A stretch of DNA of 39,526 nucleotides from Eubacteriales bacterium (GTDB lineage Bacteria; Bacillota; Clostridia; Oscillospirales; Oscillospiraceae): the NCBI GenBank assembly GCA_030533415.1, contig JAUNJE010000027.1, positions 1 to 39,526 of the forward strand, in the 5' to 3' direction. Shown one piece after another: positions 39,459 to 39,526 of the stretch. Made by a program: the position numbers and the translations under genes. The notes beneath the pieces are model-generated. The model was not told the origin of the DNA and made no database searches. It saw only the letters and a program-made list of their open reading frames with translations. The first letter of the stretch is position 1. Every line of letters begins with the position of its first letter.

Positions 39459-39526
39459 TCAGTCAGCGACATAAGGCAGCAGGGCGATCTGACGGGCGCG
39501 CTTGATAGCGGTGGTCAGGTCACGCT
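39459..39526 (-). CDS. rpsR: ribosomal protein bS18, C-terminal end (partial)
   Basis: The last 22 codons before the TGA at 39459-39461 read RDLTTAIKRARQIALLPYVA plus D, the universal C-terminus of ribosomal protein bS18. The gene continues beyond the window. bS18 binds the platform of the 30S subunit beside bS6; rpsF and ssb would be expected upstream, outside the window. A strong terminator follows, so rpsR is the last gene of its operon. Confidence 0.93.
   Translation of the reverse strand, partial: RDLTTAIKRARQIALLPYVAD

Overview
The window looks like a chromosomal segment of a gut-type anaerobic Clostridia, most like the Oscillospiraceae/Ruminococcaceae. It is moderately GC-rich, its genes carry strong GGAGG-type ribosome sites with some TTG/GTG starts, and it holds Clostridia markers: a BofA-family protein, paired DnaD/DnaI-type loaders, a reverse rubrerythrin with ferritin, phosphate acetyltransferase, and Agr-type LytTR/GHKL regulators. 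The genus cannot be fixed from the sequence alone.

Layout. 1-8.0 kb: tRNA-Leu(CAA), then divergent carbohydrate genes (GH36 alpha-galactosidase leftward; a lipoprotein and a GH13 oligo-1,6-glucosidase rightward), a VanY-type D,D-carboxypeptidase, and an AT-rich lipoprotein gene. 8.0-12.6 kb: hisS, a methylglyoxal-synthase-like gene with altered catalytic residues and a solitary minD (all leftward), pta (rightward), and an apt-like phosphoribosyltransferase. 12.7-20.3 kb: a duplicated 219-bp noncoding unit; a tightly overlapping leftward operon of ECF sigma factor, membrane protein, ABC ATPase and ABC permease; then an OmpR response regulator with a 1058-residue sensor kinase. 20.3-23.3 kb is rich in repeats and small regulatory elements: a heptanucleotide repeat element with inverted arms, mscS, two copies of a 217-bp MITE-like element, a divergent XRE regulator/DUF6809-like pair with a palindrome inside the promoter, bofA, and a candidate structured RNA of about 200 nt. 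23.4-26.6 kb: the rightward set dnaD-like, dnaC/dnaI-like, HAD phosphatase, yfbR-like and tRNA-Leu(UAA).

26.7-32.6 kb is an accessory-looking block: a LytTR response regulator, a GHKL kinase without membrane segments, and a heterodimeric ABC exporter pair preceded by two direct repeats 21 bp apart (the geometry of a LytTR operator). 32.3-35.1 kb: an XRE regulator and an iron/oxidative-stress cluster (PerR/Fur-type regulator, reverse rubrerythrin, ferritin, desulforedoxin-like protein) with a Fur-family palindrome. 35.1-36.3 kb: a nickel-type module in which CooT and a very His-rich protein are divergent from a CsoR/RcnR-type regulator that also has a His-rich N-terminus. 36.4-39.3 kb: a membrane protein, then bioY, a DUF1284 gene and birA behind a clear BirA operator. 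The right end holds the 3' end of rpsR.

Many promoters can be read directly, most with exact 17-bp spacers, and most transcription units end in strong hairpins. The least explained parts are the structured RNA at 23.0-23.2 kb, the repeat elements at 12.7, 20.4 and 21.5 kb, the nickel-type module, the LytTR/ABC block, and the methylglyoxal-synthase homologue lacking most known catalytic residues.
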